From positions 17,343,119-17,407,118 of the forward strand of contig HG738138.1 in NCBI GenBank assembly GCA_000499405.2: 64,000 nucleotides of DNA, written 5' to 3'. Source of the stretch: Onchocerca volvulus. Its lineage: Eukaryota > Nematoda > Chromadorea > Rhabditida > Onchocercidae. The notes under the pieces are model-generated. The model was not told the DNA's origin, made no database searches, and saw only the letters and a list, made by a program, of their open reading frames with translations. The translations under genes and the position numbers were made by a program. Below, one piece after another: positions 1 through 13,051 of the stretch (position 1 is the stretch's first letter; each line of letters begins with the position of its first letter).

Positions 1-216
1 AAACTAACCCATCTTTAGTTAAATGACAGGTTTGTCTCAACTTAAATCAAATTTAACAATGGTTTAATTCCGAAGACGCTTAAAGTTTTCCTTTTTTTTT
101 TTTTTTTTTTTTTAACATCAAACAATGATTAGAACTACAGAAATGATAATATGGAATTTATACTAGAATTTTCATATCAGAATGAATTTGAAACTTAAAA
201 ATTTGAATATTCTTAC

Positions 217-399
217 TTTTATCAATATGTCAAATTCTTCTTCATGTATTGCTCTCACTTGTTCCAGCTTTAAAGCGAAATTTTTATCCAAATTAGCCCA
301 TAATGAGAAGCCAAAAATTAGTGCGCCAAATAAACAGATCAGCAAATTTGAAGTGAAAAATATAAATTTCACTGTTCGATTGCCACAACCATGAACCAT
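217..399 (-). CDS. Tetraspanin, first coding exon (partial gene)
   Basis: This exon encodes 61 residues, from ATG at 399 down to a GTAAGA donor at 216, ending in phase 0. The protein starts MVHGCGNRTVKF and enters a long hydrophobic stretch (about residues 12-33), then WANLDKNF and a hydrophilic segment. Short N-terminus, Cys and basic residues just before TM1, then the start of the small loop are the layout of tetraspanins, four-span membrane proteins that organise partner proteins in the plasma membrane. Later exons, including the CCG loop that would prove the family, lie beyond the left edge. The start is chosen because a splice acceptor lies 11 nt upstream. A generic multi-span protein cannot be excluded. 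Confidence 0.7.
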
Positions 400-410
400 T
401 GTAGGGAAAT

Positions 411-420
411 CTGAAAAATA
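411..420 (-). promoter_or_regulatory. Probable spliced-leader acceptor of the tetraspanin gene
   Basis: Read on the minus strand this is TATTTTTCAG, a consensus nematode 3' splice site. The tetraspanin ATG follows after an 11-nt leader. I see no coding exon upstream, so trans-splicing fits best; a 5'UTR intron is the alternative. Confidence 0.55.
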
Positions 421-3400
421 AATCAATCTACGTGAATGCTATCATTTCCGAATGCCTGATATTTTCACAAATAAAGGAATGGAAGAAATAATCAAGTAAA
501 TGCAAACTGTTTCTCAAAAATGATTTCTTTTGTTGGATATGTCAGCTATCGTTGTAAATAAACGGAAATTTTCTAATACTTTCAAATGATGCCATTCATC
601 AGTAAACAGTAGCTGATACTAAACTTGAGCTGAGCAACTGATTCAAATTAATAATTAGTCAATTAAAACTTCTTCAACTGATTTAATAAAATTTCTTTCT
701 ATAGACAATCAGACAATAACGTTTAAACATGTTGATAGTTTCTACTTTTGAATTTCACAGTATGTGTTCTTAAAACCGATTATTTTTTGACAATGATTGA
801 AGTAATTTGTGGAAATAGGATACTCGATTTTGGGAATATATGTCTTGAAATTTAAAAATTGAAACTATTAAGTATTTTAAACGTTATCATCTATAACAAA
901 GAACACATTTCACATTTCAACATATCGTTTGAGAACATTGAAAATCGTAGCAATTAACATAGAATTTAGCAAGAAAACAATAATTAAAAAAGTGAAATTC
1001 TATGCGGAAACAATTTTAATGATGTTATCTACCGCATAATCATTTAAGCAATTCCCATCGACTTTAGGATTTGCCAAACGGAAAGATTTTCCCACATTCA
1101 TTTAAAATGTCATTTATGAGTGGAGGTGTGAATAGATATCACAGTGATATTTATCAATTCAAGATTTAAATCTTTTTCCAGTTAATCGGAAACGGTCCAA
1201 AGATTCACATTATTTTTGAAGCGCATTTTTGTGTAGGGCCTAATAATAGAAATGGACAGATGGATTCCTTACATCAGAACAGTCTTTTTTTTTTTTAGAG
1301 ATGAATCCTTCTGCAAAAGTTTCATTTATTGATGAAAGAGTGGTTCTTCCTATACGGTACAAACAATTATTCGAGAGTATCAAGTGAATTGATCACTGGA
1401 TTATTCTTTGTTTTGTCACATGTAGAAAAGAATATTGCTTCTTGATTTTCGAACTGCTGCTATTGCTGTGTCGTTCTGTGTCATTGTAAAACTATCGCTG
1501 TATTGGTGTAGAAATTCCGAACTGAACTCGAAACTTGAAAGACTTTGTTCCAAAATCCTGACCGTTCGAATCTTTTCGGGACTCCTCTTCCTTTCCCGAT
1601 TTCCAACGTGTCGCCTCAGTTGGTTGACTTCACTTTATTCAATTGTTAATCGGAACGTTTTGGCAGGAAATATGCTTATCGGCTTTTGTTCCCTATGAAA
1701 CTATCTTCAAGCTTCTTGATCTTCAACAATCCTTGTTTACAATAATTACATCTTTCGAATTTTTCCGACTCCTCATCAGTATGACGGGAAATAAAAAAAT
1801 AAGTCATAAAATGACTAATGGGAATGATTTATTTATATTCCGGCAGAAAGGAAAGCAAAATGATTTGAGTAAATGCTTATCTGTCCATTTCTAGTCCCTC
1901 CCTATATTGAAATCTTCAATGATATTCGAATAAAAAAAATTGTGATAATATGATGTTGATAATAGGTAGAGAAAAAATGAATATGAAATAACACATTTAA
2001 ACGATGAGAAAAAAAAGTGCAAAAAAAAACTAAAGAACAAAAACTGGTACTTTAAAAAAAAAAATCGACTATAATTACGAATGGCCAATCTTAAAAGTTT
2101 GTAAGGAAGAACTGAGAGAAATAATAATTGATTCTTCGTCCTTCAATAAACGCTTTTTTCAAATTTTTTTAAAATCAATTTTTCAATACATAGTTATGAG
2201 AAAAAATCTTTTTTTTTTTCGCTATTTTAACTTCTTTTGATAAATATTATTGATACATCGACGTCATTAATCATTCAGTTAGCTTATTAATGATGAATCT
2301 TATTTGCTGACTGATTGAATTTTCTTGCAAATTTATTTAAGACAGAAAAGATATCATATTTAGTTTAGGTTTTGATAAAAAATTAAATATGAGAATGCAA
2401 ATATTCTACTTTCAGTCATTTTTTTTTTTTTTTTTAATATTTCAGGCAAAAGAAAGTGAGTAGAAAAACAAAAAAAACAAGAATATCGGATGCAATGTTC
2501 AGTAAATCAGTGATGCATTTGTAAAAAACTGATATTTGTAAAACATCATTATTTTTCGATGAGTGCAGAAACAACTTTCAAAATTATCATTTGGTTTTTT
2601 TTTTTTTTTTTTTCTTTAAATTTAATCAGACTTTGAATTTTTACTGAAAAAAATAATACGAAAGGTGAATGTCCTATGAGCAGTAAATATTCATAACAAT
2701 CACTTTTTTTCCCATGGGTAACACAAATTGTGAAGATAAAAATGATGAAGATAAAAAGAAACTGGAAATTTCATCCATTGGCAATACTCAGTTTATCAGA
2801 ATTGAAATTTTGTAACTGACAAAATGGCAGTGGAAATCACACATATCAAAAAGTTACATGTATTTTAAAGATTCGAAGAGTCAAAATGTTACGCAAATTT
2901 TAAGGATTCAAAGAATCAAATATTGCATATATTTTAATCGTATTTCAGAGATTCGTAGAATCAGAAAGTTGCATATGTCTTGGAAATTTGGAGAATCAAG
3001 ATGTTACTCTTACTTCAACATATATTTTGAAAAATCGACGAATAGCTTTTGTAATGCATAGCTAATCATATAATCAGCAAAGTCGCAGCCACTGAATGGC
3101 CAAAAACATTTGAAAGTATTATGCAAAACTTTTTTTCATAAATTTTCAAGTGAAATCATTAAAAGTAGAGTAGTTTCTAGCACTTATAATATATTCGAGA
3201 TTACAAGGACTATTGTGAAAAAGACTTGAGACGCAGCAGGATATTAAGTTTCTTACTAAATGCCAGCACATCTATCGCATAGGAATATGAACGCACCTGG
3301 AAACATACAAAACAAGTAGAGAGACGGTATTGTCAACAAACTGAGGCGATCTCGGTCTGATTAATACATCAGAATGTTTAATTTGTTCAAACTTTTCATT

Positions 3401-6100
3401 CTTCTCTCCTTTTTTTTGTTTCTCTTCATTTGAATTAAGAAAACTGAATGATTGAGAGAACTAGAATGAAAAATTATCCGTTGCGGTATTCTTGATACCA
3501 AAAGAATCGAAACAGGTCTACTTTCAAAGTACATATTTCTACATCAACCTTAATGAGGCATCAGAAATAATGCATTTTTTAAAATTAATGCAAATGTTTA
3601 CCAAAAACAAGATTTTATCAGAAAGGAATGAAAAAAAACATCCAGTGAAATTTCCTCTTAACTTCTGATGACGTTTGATCTCTTGATAATGTTTGATCTT
3701 CATTGTAGGTGCATAAATGTGTAGCAAAGGCCACGGATGCCATATAAAAGTTTCGATTTTTCGGAAAGAATGAGATGGAAGAAAGGTAGTTCAAAGTCAA
3801 TATAAGCGCCTACTTTTAACCAACATTAATTTTTAAAAATTGAAACAAAATGAACGAAGAAATGGGGAAAGAGAAAAATTTAGAATTTGTACACGAAATA
3901 TCGTTAACTGAAGTATAAGCAGTAAACAGGCTGCAATTACTGCACTGGATATCGATGCAGATGAAAGAGGTCGTTAAAAGGTCAGGTCAGATGAATACAT
4001 AGAATGTGATTTATTATATATGTTGAAATGTCAACAGAAATCTATTGAGGGGGAAATGATGTCATTGAAGTTGCTCTCTTCCCCGATATATCTCCTCTCC
4101 TCCTACAAGTCGATAATTGCTCTCTTCCTCGTTCTCCTTCATTTCCTGTCGCCTGTCTCCTACTCCTATCCACCACGGTACGATGGACATTACTCCTAAT
4201 CCTTCGCCATTTTCTCTTCAATATTTTACACTTATTTTTCCTTCTCTCTCCTTCTTTCTCTCGAAAATTCTTCGAGCAAATATACTTTTTCAGATAAGAT
4301 CAAAGATCAGTATATGTAAATTAGAGTATAAATTGGCAAAGTAATAAATTTAAGAATGGGGAATTGAAAACAGATTTTTGTTAAATTCTAATTTCATATT
4401 CAAAAGCAATCAAATATTTCGGAAATTTATCAATTCAACAAAAAAAATTTTCTGCCACTTGAAAACTTTAACCTGCTCATTGAAATTTTCTACCACATAA
4501 CAATAATACACGTAGATGACTCACTAATTGAATTCATTTCCACATACAAATACAGTAATAGAATTACGGTTTTGATTTATTTGCCAAAGAGATGATGAGT
4601 CACTGACAATATTTGGCTATGTTTTGCAAAAATCACATTTTTCCTTTTTAGTCTGAAAAATAGATGCGTAAATTAACTGGAAGTATTCATGGTAATTCTA
4701 GAATTAAGTGTGTCGTTTCTTACTTATCATAGTTAAGATTCTGATATTGAAGTAAATAACATACAATCTAAAATAATAATCTCATTACTAACAAAATTGT
4801 TTTAGTTTTTACCTAATAAAAAGAATACCATGATTTCATTTCCGACATAGTTTATAAAATATGTCACAGACATCGTAATATCATCAGTAGATTTTGTTTT
4901 AAATAGAGATGGATCAAAGATCACTCGTTTAAGAAAATATTTATCCCTTCATGACCCAATAATTACATGCTTGAAACATTAAAATTTGCCACATTTATTG
5001 AATCACTGCTTGGAATTTTCCCAAATTTTTAATTATGTGAGGTAGATGTCTTATAGTAAACAGTGCCTCGTACCAAGAATTCGGTACCAACCGAAAAGTT
5101 TATAACAATTTAACTTTGGTCGTGTTTAAATTATTTAGTGCTTGAATATATATATATATTCATTATTGTTATTTATTACTCTCTCCTCCTCTGTTATCCA
5201 CCGTATGCAATCTTCATCCTTTTTGAATTCAAATTTACATATTCGCTTATTGAATTCAACTCATCTCTACGTTCCCTTGTCTTCATCCGTGCCCCGTATC
5301 GTCATTTCATCGTATTAAATATTTGCTAAGCAGCTGAAAACATGTCCAGTAATTATGTCATGGACATGGCTCATTTCATGATGAATCAAACTTATTTCTC
5401 ATATCTGGCAACGCATCGAAAAACATTTTCTCATATTTGTTGAAAAATAAAATTTAAGGAAATGAGAAGGAAGTTCAAGTCTTCAATATAAGATGTTTTG
5501 AATAAGAAAATGAAAATAATGCAATGATGTTACCAGTAAATGTGTCTCATTATTGCAAATATAAGCCATACATGAAAAGAGCATAATAAAAGCGAACAAT
5601 TTAATTCATACATTTATGTATGTCTGTCTGTATGTGTATGTGTAAACAATTTGCAAAAGATGAAGTGGTGGAAACAGAATAATTGAATTGATTTGTATAA
5701 AAATGCTCAGCGGGAAGGTTTTGCATCTCTAATTTATCCCAAATGAGGGATTAGATGGTAAAATATGGTTCCTTTGGAATGGGGCTTTCTGTTTCAAGGA
5801 TTCCGGAAATGAAGTACACAAATCCGATGATTCTTTCCAATGTTGATTGGGGGAAAATTGCGTAATAATATTGTAGATCAAAAAGCTTTTTATTACTGAG
5901 GATTATTGGTTTATTCCGAATAAGGCTTTTTCAATTTCTTCAAGTTCGATTATCTGGTTTTGATTGATTTCTGAATCCAAGTATAAAAAGGTATATTAGC
6001 CAAAAATTTCCTAAAAATACATCGGAAATTGTGATATAATGTCTTCAAATTTATATATTTAAATTAGAATATTGTAGGTGTGATCGGATTGGGCAACACA
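421..6100. other. Non-coding interval
   Basis: AT-rich DNA between the divergent tetraspanin and modular-protein genes, so it should hold both promoters. It contains many poly-T/poly-A runs and a CT-rich stretch near 4075-4275. Open frames here are short and low in complexity, and none joins into a spliced model I trust. The only clear structure is the minisatellite at 2845-3015. Confidence 0.5.
2845..3015. repeat. Degenerate ~36-bp tandem repeat
   Basis: Four to five imperfect copies of a unit of about 35-44 bp. Each carries a variant of 'gttacatgtattttaaag' followed by 'attcgaagagtca'. The copies differ by substitutions and small indels, so the array is old. Confidence 0.6.
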
Positions 6101-6112
6101 TGGCATTTTCAG
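6101..6112 (+). promoter_or_regulatory. Probable spliced-leader acceptor of the modular-protein gene
   Basis: TGGCATTTTCAG is followed by an 8-nt leader and ATG at 6121. The site removes the earlier in-frame ATG at 6100 and so decides the start. Confidence 0.5.
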
Positions 6113-6120
6113 AATTTAGT

Positions 6121-9100
6121 ATGGCAGTAACATCAAGATCTATTGAACACCAGCAACAGTCGCTGGAAGGAATCGTAACATATTGCGATGATCGTTTAGC
6201 ACGAGTATGGATTGAGGCTCTAAAATGCGAGAAAGAAATAAATTTTGCCTATCGATCAAGACATTTCAATCTTGGTGACTGGTTATTGGTGTCGTTAAAA
6301 ACTGATGAAATTCATAAGATTACTCCTCTTCTAGAAACTCGAGTTCTTGAGATTGGTGTTGCACAGGTAACTTTTATTTTAGATTTCGCTTATATTATTG
6401 TTCGAATTTTTGATGTGATGACACTCTTGGCTTTCGTTTTCAAGTATAATTATGCGAAAAGCTGTCTTTCTTTCATGGATAGTCTTTCATTTTTGCTTCA
6501 AATTCTTTGCTTCAAACGCTTGTGCGATGCAAGTAAAATATTTCAGAAATCAGCTTTTCTTTTCTTGGATGAGCACTTTAATGATTGAAATTTCTGTTCT
6601 TGTCTCTTTTTTATTAGTCATTTATACGAATTATAACTTTTTAATATATCTTATTTCATTGTGTAATACCGTTTTTAGCATCATATTGCTTCCCGTTTTT
6701 TTAATCTTCAGATCTTCATTTCTACTTCCCATCAAATTTGATTATTCAGACTGGAATACCGAGTATTACTTTCATAGTTTGTCGTTTTTCTATTTTTCGA
6801 AATTTAACAGGTTTACATTTCGAAACTTGTCTTTTTCATTTAGGTCAGAACTGAGGTGATATTCAGGCAATGTAATGAGAAGATTGGTCATGGTATCATT
6901 ATCGAATCAAAACACTTTAATCGTGTTGCTGTATTTACACCATTCACTGGCATTATCATAAATCGAATTTATAGAGTTTATGTAGAAAGGTCTTCTTTAC
7001 TTTTTTGTTTTTTTTTTTCAACTTTTACTTCTCAGTTGTTTTCTACATAGAATACCCCGAAAAAGATTTAAAAAAAGATTTTGTTTCTTCATGAAGGCAT
7101 TGCTAAAACGTGATTGTGAATTCCAAAACTGCTTTTACTCATTTCTTTAATGTATCCTTATACGTTGCCCTATCATTTTCGGAAACTTTTCTGTTGTTCT
7201 TTCGCGCAGTTTACAAGATCTACAAAAGGAATATTTCACTGATGGTTGATTCACTATATTTGTGTTTACTGAGTGAAGTGTCATTATAGGGTGAAACGAA
7301 ATTGATAAGTAGCTTTATAAATGTGTTTTGAATATTTATTTATTTCAATTGGTATCATCTTTTAGGATTCCGCGGGACCGGCAATGGAATGAGCAAGAAA
7401 GTGATACGTACTGGTTCGTTCCATCCAATCAGATCCCTGAACTTGTTCCAGTCAGTAAAAATCTAGCAAATGATAGAGAAGTAAGAATATTTTGTTTATG
7501 TGACAAATTTAAAAATTGATTCTTCATAAATTCATAACTTCTTTAGAAACAACTCTGTTTGCCTCATCCGCATTTGTCTGCATCATTTTTAAGGCATAAT
7601 ATCGTACTGCGGATCGGCTTGGAAAATATATTTATATATAAATATTCTGGTTTACATGAACATTTATATATTAAAACATTATATTATGTCTTCTTATCCT
7701 CTCACTTAATTAATTTATAAATAAATCTCAGACCTGTTTTGGTTCTCACGAAGGCCCCGAAAATAAGCCCATAATTCTTTAGCAGGATTTGTCTATCTAC
7801 GGCAATGACATATTCGCGTCGCATTTTATGTAAACCTTATAAGATATATATATATATATATATATATACTAATGTTAGATCAAAATTTTCAGTTTCTTGA
7901 AACAATAAAATGAAAGGTTTTTTCAGCTTATAGGTCCTCTGATAGGTGTAGTGGTTAGTAAAGCCGTAAGATTTGCATTTGTTTGGACACCATCCCTCGG
8001 AGAGGGAATATGTGAAAATAATGAAAATTTGCTGATTGGAAGATGGATTAAATTCATGGCCAAGTGAGTTCATGCTTTCATTTTTTGCTTTTTAGTTGTA
8101 AAAAAGTGGATTAACTTTTAATATTCCACTTCTCGAAATTAAGATTGTTATTGTTAGGGATTTTTAATTCTCACCTACTCAATTTTGGTAGTTTCATTCC
8201 ATTTTTTTTTCGAAATTTCCAGGATTTCCGGTATTGCTTTTACACTGCCTAATTGCTTTCAAAAGATTTTGCAAAAAATAATTTTAGTTGATTTATTAGT
8301 TTACACAGTTTTTATTTTTTAATTTTCAAAAATTGTAGTAAAATTTATTCTAGATCGCGTCCTAGAAATTATGGCAATGTGAATATCAACTTTTGTATTA
8401 TCGAGTGGACAGTGACAGATCCCATCTTAAGTTGTGTTCCGCTATCCAATAATCTTTTGGTTCGCCTAAATAAATTCATTTGCTTATTGCTTCTTTTAGT
8501 GTTTGAAACATTTCTTTTAATAATAATTCACGTAAAAAAAGGCATTTGTTAGGTACATCAGCGTACTTTAGTTCGTTTTCAATAAAACAGTGCATTAAAG
8601 TCAGGTACTTGTTATGTTTGTAGCAAAGATCGTTTATTTGATTTCGATTTATGTTATTCTTTGCAATTCTGCAGTTAGTCAAGTAAAATTTAAGTTTTTT
8701 TAACACTGGAAATTTAAAATCGTTCATTTCTCTGATGCAAAAGATGAGATTTTTGTGAATAGATTTTCTCTTTTGTTGAGGAACTGAATATTTCCAAATT
8801 TTGTTAGGAATGTTCCTTGTGTTATTATCCTTTCTCTTCTTCCAGCTTATATCAACTATATTCATTTCTCACTGGCCGATGAATAACTTATTTGTGGACT
8901 GGATAGGACCAGTTACTGACCGAAATTGTATATTGGAAAAAGCAGTGTGCAATTTTGGAATTGGACAGACGTATGAAGTAGTGCTAAAACGTTTAAAGAA
9001 AAGTTCAAAAGAACCAATTGCTACGTGGAATGTGCTTCAAGTCCTGTTATATATTTATATATTTATATATTTACATGGATAGTTACTAACTTTCGGTTTT

Positions 9101-12100
9101 TCATTTTATTTTATTCCAGTTTTGATAATGTATTAGCCATTTATGTAATATCAAGAAGGTATCGAGTACACAATCAGCTCAAATTTACCATTTTTAGTTC
9201 TAATTTTTTCAGAGTTGTGTGAATAGAGGAAGGGAGGGTATCGTTTGTTTTGTCGATATCCAGAATTCGTTAGCATTAGTTTATATTCAAGACACAAAGC
9301 ATGGAAATGGCCGAATGCTACATGTTGATTTGAAAATGTTAGTTTTTTTCACTTTTGTGAGCATGAACAACGCATTAGTATATTGCCAGGCTGCAATAAT
9401 GCTATATATATATAAATTTTTAAATATTGAAATCTCAGTCCTGTAGATTTGCATGTAAATTGCAGATTTGAAGTAATCCCAGCACTTGGCGATTGGTTTA
9501 TTTTCGAAATAAATGAAAGCAGTCAATTTTGGCGAGTCATAAGTGCTACGAAATCCCAAAAATTGTGCATCTCTCATATATTTAGCGGTCAATTAGAAGT
9601 GCGATATTTTTGCTTGTTTATCTTTTCCACAATGGAACTATTCTTCCAAAACTCTAACTAGTGGATGAATAAAAAAGAGTTTTAAGTGGTTGACATCCGG
9701 ATTTCCATTCTTCCGAGACTTATGCCCAACATGCTATTTACGAAAAAAATGTGTACTGAACTAAGATAATAATATTCGAGTTAGTACAGTATAAAGAAAA
9801 GAGTGGAAAGAAGTAATTGTGTTTTTAAATTTCAAGTTTTTAATGTAGGTTTTTTTTTTTTTTAATTTAAATTTTAAGGTTGAAACAGAAGTTGTACTAA
9901 CTGATAAAATCTCATCGAAAGGTCATCGAATAATGTTTTCTGTTGTTCTCGGACCAGTGGCAGTTGATGCGAACAGACTGTCGAATATTACTTTAAATGC
10001 TTCACAAAAATATATTGTCTGGTGTACAGCAATTCGAGCAACAGTTCCAGATGATCCATATTGGAGAATAACTAACTTTCACACTTTGCCGGTTAGTATT
10101 AATTTATAACGAATGCTTCTTTCTGCTTCAAATTCGGACTAATTTTGAAAATATCATTTTTTTTTTTTTTTTTTTTTTGTGTTTATGCACTGAAAGAAGC
10201 TTGCAATATCATAGCCAAACCTTTTTCTCTCGTCCATACTCTTATTAATGTAATGTTTGACTGTGATATCGTAGATTTTTTCATTTCATATAAAAAAACT
10301 TGCTAAGGACTTTTATAATCCATAATGTCTAGTCCAGTAAAATTAAGCAATATGTATAATTGTTTCTTCGGAATATGTTTGAAGCTTCGAAGAATATTCC
10401 TTCCCGCTTCGATATTGCCCTTTGAATCGCATTTTGTAAATTTGTAAATTCAAGTACTATGCATAAATTAAATATCGACTTATGCACTTAATATTTTATT
10501 AAAGATGGAGAATCGAGATTTTATCACGAAACCAATGTCTAACACAAATGCAGAAAAAATTGATTCTTATGTTGGCATCGTTGTTGGTGAATGCTACACA
10601 GGTTATTTCATATGGACGCCTTTGTTGGCTGAAATTATATGTTATTATAAAAATGATTTACACATCGGTGACTGGATTCGATTTTGTATTAGGTAAATTC
10701 CCAATTTTTGATTCTTCTTGCGCAAAAATTATTAACAGTTTTTGTTTTTGACTCAAAATGCTTTCAATTAATGTGTCCAGGTATTATAAAATTTGTTTTT
10801 GAAATTTGTACTGTTTCAAAGTATAACAGGGTTTTTATTAGTATATACGTCCGGTATGCCGTAAAGCACTTTTTTCTTATAATCACAGTAGCGGATAGAA
10901 TACTCGCCAAAACAAACAAAACTGAAAATACTGTATCCTTATAATACACATTAGCTAGGAAAATCTTTATAAATTAAACAAGCAAATTGGTACAACAGCT
11001 AAACTAATTAATATGAATAATACTAACGTAATGTACTATTTGCCTCATAGCTTTTTTTTCAGTATCTTTTAACTTATATTCTAGAAAGAAACAACGAGCA
11101 CATCCGAATGGAAAATTTTTTTGTGTAAACAGATGGCAAAAAATAGATAGTCTTTATCCTACACGTGAAGAAAATAACACTGCTGTGGTAAATTTTCATT
11201 TAAATATTGCAAAACTTATTTCGAAAAAATTTGACAAAAAGAGAGCTGTGTGCGTTTTGAGTCTGCATTTCTTATTCAGTCACTTGTTGGAGGAATGTTA
11301 AATCGGAGGAGGAATATTATTCTTTTATTTTTTGAAAGTGCTTATTAGTTTTAAAAGGATTATAAACTATAACTAAAATTTTCAAGAGTAATTTTTTTTA
11401 TTTGCAGGTTACTGTAGAATTAATGATATCAGAAAATTATAGTGGTCGACAGTCTCTGTCATTACCATTTTTTGGTGAAGTCCTCGATAAAAAACACTTC
11501 TTTGGAGAACATATCGATGACATACGCGGTCATATAATCGAAATGGATATAAAACGCGTCAGAACTAAGACATGTGTTCCGAGTTGGAACATTATTTTTG
11601 TTTCAGTAAAGGTTTATATATCCACAATCTTTTTTAATTAATTTAACCGGCCAAAACTTTTTTTTAAAAAAAAAAAAATTATGATTTTTCTAAGCAGTTT
11701 GACGCATAATGCTTGATATTAACTCTTTGATATTAGATTACAGAAACATGTGATTTTAATTTATAGGGACCTTTACACAAACAAGAAAAATCATTTTATG
11801 CAAAAGCTGTAGAAATGAATGCTAATCCTGTAAAATTCGATACTGTTGCCATATGTTCGGTTTGTTGCTTTTTTATTTATTTTATTCTATTCATTTTGGA
11901 TGAATTATAAGATTGATATTAGAAATAGTCGCGATTGGAGATGAAGTAACAATTAATTAATTGCTCCAATAATTTCTAATTCTATTGATTCATCTGTTCT
12001 TTGTATAAAGAACACCACCAATCTTCTTTGTCTCTAGCTTAGCGAATCGTAACTCTATGCAAATTCAGTAATGTTGATTTCATAATCCATGAGTGATTTG

Positions 12101-13051
12101 TTTCTTGCTCGCTTTTTAAATTTGACCACATTTATTTGAATTAGAGCGGGAAATATTTTTGTTTCATGTCAAACTAAAACACGTTCCTGAAGGTAATTCT
12201 CATTAGTTTCCTTATTTATTAAAAATTAAAATTCCCTTTATATTTATTATTAGTTTGATTTTTGCTCATATTCTTTCATGGAAATTTTAGAATCCTTCAA
12301 TCAGCAATGCATCAACTCAAAATGCAATTATTGATGGTTTTGAATCAGTTATTAGTGAATGCAGCTCTTGTCCCGATTTTGAGCAGAAAAACTGTGAAAA
12401 CCATTCTCCAAGGACTTATAACGGAGGAAAAAAGCAGCATCGTGAAGATTACCATGGTAGAAATGATCCTCAAAAGGTATATATGCACGTATATGATTTA
12501 GATTTCCTGATGTCTATCAGTGATTATTTTGCTGGTATAATATTACATTAGGAGTGAAGCAAGTCTACCAAGTTTAAGTCTCATTTCAAAGTGGTTAATA
12601 TATATTAATTCTTCGCATTACTTTCTCATCTTTGTGAACTTCCGGTACATTATTCTCATCATATGAAGCAAATGATTATAAATGCAACTAAATATTTGAC
12701 GACTATTTGCTTTTTAATTCTGTCTTGAAAAATATTAAAATACAGAATTGTTCCCTACTTCCTCTGCAATTGTTTCATCCCCCTTTTGTTCAGCTTGTTT
12801 CAAATTTCGGATTTTCATGAATTGTTGAAAACCAATAGGTCTCCAGCCAGTATTTTTGTTATGAAAGCATTTGAAGACGGTGAATTTATCCTTATTTTAA
12901 ATTTTGATTTTTTCAGGACGATGTTGAGCTTGATCCTGTTATTTGTTCTATGAAACTTTTGTTCATGTCAAAAGAGGTACGGGAAGCGATTAAAATAAAC
13001 TGCATAGAAGAATATACAATACTTTGCCAGCACTTTGATATTATGCCTTAA
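6121..13051 (+). CDS. Unrecognised 791-residue protein with repeated beta-barrel-like modules
   Basis: My model has 16 exons: 6121-6366, 6844-6989, 7366-7480, 7927-8063, 8354-8459, 8846-9045, 9120-9165, 9213-9337, 9466-9598, 9879-10091, 10505-10692, 11085-11187, 11408-11611, 11767-11859, 12291-12476 and 12917-13051. All phases agree. Donors after 8459 and 9045 and the 9165 junction are the weakest. The protein repeats a module of about 45 residues at roughly 16-57, 170-215, 340-390 and 508-552. The pattern is Gly-Ile/Val-Val, then an aromatic-Trp-Thr-Pro-like core, then Leu/Ile-Gly-Asp-Trp-Ile-x-Phe. Copies 2 and 4 are most alike (VWTPSLGEGI versus IWTPLLAEII). A second segment type starting (V)RTEV/VETEV/VTVEL alternates with it. 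Hydrophobic alternation with GDW turns suggests small barrels of the S1, OB or Tudor kind; that is inference. No signal peptide or membrane segment is seen. A Cys cluster lies near the C-terminus (CSSCPDF). Confidence 0.75.
8476..8865 (-). CDS. Candidate nested antisense ORF, 129 residues
   Basis: This is an unusually long open frame for such AT-rich DNA, lying inside intron 5 of the modular-protein gene on the opposite strand and overlapping its sixth exon by 20 nt. The product is Lys/Asn-rich and looks helical, ending KEMFQTLKEAISK. There is no signal peptide. A second ATG at 8727 would give 83 residues and sits just after TTTTGCATCAG, a possible leader acceptor. I recognise no family. It could be a nested gene or a chance open frame. 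Confidence 0.3.
   Translation of the reverse strand: MNIVDISWKKRKDNNTRNIPNKIWKYSVPQQKRKSIHKNLIFCIREMNDFKFPVLKKLKFYLTNCRIAKNNINRNQINDLCYKHNKYLTLMHCFIENELKYADVPNKCLFLRELLLKEMFQTLKEAISK

Noticed and set aside
62..80. Resemblance of ggtttaatt to the start of the nematode spliced leader
   Set aside because: Only nine bases match and the rest of the leader, its donor and an Sm site are missing.
2446..2465. Strong acceptor followed within 10 nt by GTGAGT (possible microexon)
   Set aside because: No flanking exons to join it to.
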